A stretch of 37,391 nt of DNA from Pseudomonadota bacterium (GTDB taxonomy: Bacteria; Pseudomonadota; Alphaproteobacteria; Acetobacterales; Acetobacteraceae), in NCBI GenBank assembly GCA_021781835.1, contig JAJXWD010000027.1, forward strand, positions 1 to 37,391, read 5' to 3'. The notes under the pieces were generated by a model. That model ran no database searches. It was not told where the DNA came from and saw nothing but the letters and a program-made list of their open reading frames with translations. The position numbers were made by a program, and so were the translations under genes. Numbering within the stretch: the stretch's first letter is position 1; each line of letters starts with the position of its first letter. Shown here in pieces: positions 37,229 to 37,391 of the stretch.

Positions 37229-37391
37229 TTACTGCCCCCGTTGGCCATGCCGAGCAGCGAGCCGCCATCATAGGCGGGTGGCGGCGCGGGGGCCGGCTGG
37301 GGCGCGGGAGGGGCGATGTCGGCAATGTGCACGACCTGCGGGCGCGGCGCGGCCACGACCGGCGGGCGCGGCGCGGCCACGACCGGCGGGC
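37225..37391 (-). CDS. ftsL: FtsL-like protein, C-terminal end only
   Basis: The last 54 residues of a gene that continues past the right edge. The tail is Pro/Ala-rich with an eight-residue PPVVAAPR repeat, then ADIAPPAPQPAPAPPPAYDGG and a stop; the TGA overlaps the ftsI TTG. Identity rests on position: ftsL precedes ftsI in dcw clusters, and such Pro-rich tails occur in alphaproteobacterial FtsL. The membrane helix and coiled coil that define FtsL are not in the window. Confidence 0.6.
   Translation of the reverse strand, partial: PPVVAAPRPPVVAAPRPQVVHIADIAPPAPQPAPAPPPAYDGGSLLGMANGGSN
37331..37391. repeat. 24-bp in-frame tandem repeat in the ftsL-like tail
   Basis: Two full units (37331-37354, 37355-37378) and a partial third run into the window edge. 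They differ at one position (T/G) and encode PPVVAAPR/PQVVH. The unit length is a multiple of three, so copy-number change would keep the frame. Confidence 0.8.

Noticed and set aside
35138-37273. 711-codon plus-strand frame opposite ftsI
   Set aside because: Antisense shadow of ftsI; composition typical of reverse-complement high-GC frames.

Overview
The window is a GC-rich (about two thirds G+C) chromosomal segment from an alphaproteobacterium. The evidence is a GcrA cell-cycle regulator, a MipZ-type division-site ATPase, a dcw cluster whose MurE carries the DNPR motif for meso-diaminopimelate, and an FtsZ with a long proline/alanine-rich linker. The gene style resembles Acetobacteraceae and relatives, but that family-level placement is an impression and was not tested. 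I found no tRNA, rRNA, CRISPR array, phage or transposase gene.

Layout. 1-4.8 kb: the 5' part of mipZ (-), an FMN reductase (-), a nitronate monooxygenase-like flavoprotein (-), then moeB, an exported SH3-domain protein and gcrA (+). 5-9.5 kb: a cold-shock protein, an M17 aminopeptidase, a short MarR-like regulator, a LolA-like lipoprotein carrier, exonuclease III and a 26-codon membrane peptide (all +), bracketed by two inverted copies of a ~108-bp palindromic repeat. 9.7-13.2 kb: histidine phosphatase, glutathione S-transferase, prs, proC and a YbjN-like protein (-). 13.4-18.6 kb: an exported TPR/transmembrane protein (+), then eno, an RlpA-like lipoprotein, a MEMO-family protein and an amino-acid permease (-). 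18.6-20.8 kb: a REP-like twin palindrome, lpxC (-), and two overlapping + genes (YbjQ-like and a small membrane protein). 20.8 kb to the end: an almost gapless dcw operon on the minus strand, read right to left as ftsL-ftsI-murE-murF-mraY-murD-ftsW-murG-murC-murB-ddl-ftsQ-ftsA-ftsZ.

How the genes work together. The dcw block makes lipid II from UDP-MurNAc (MurC, D, E, F, Ddl, MraY, MurG, with MurB), and builds the septum (FtsW/FtsI synthase, FtsQ/L, FtsA/Z). lpxC, the next minus-strand gene after ftsZ, commits carbon to lipid A; lolA and rlpA also belong to envelope biogenesis. mipZ places the Z ring and gcrA times its expression in Caulobacter. A GANTC methylation site lies within 100 bp upstream of mipZ, gcrA and ftsZ, and consensus DnaA boxes lie upstream of mipZ and gcrA, so a Caulobacter-like cell-cycle circuit may be encoded here.

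Beyond the genes, four patterns stand out: a reversal of GC skew near 20.8 kb although both sides are mostly minus-strand coding; a family of three look-alike terminators; the 108-bp inverted repeat pair; and a GTAG-type REP pair beside the permease. I did not find a clearly new biological system. The repeats, the skew switch and the two small membrane-protein genes are the parts most worth following up.
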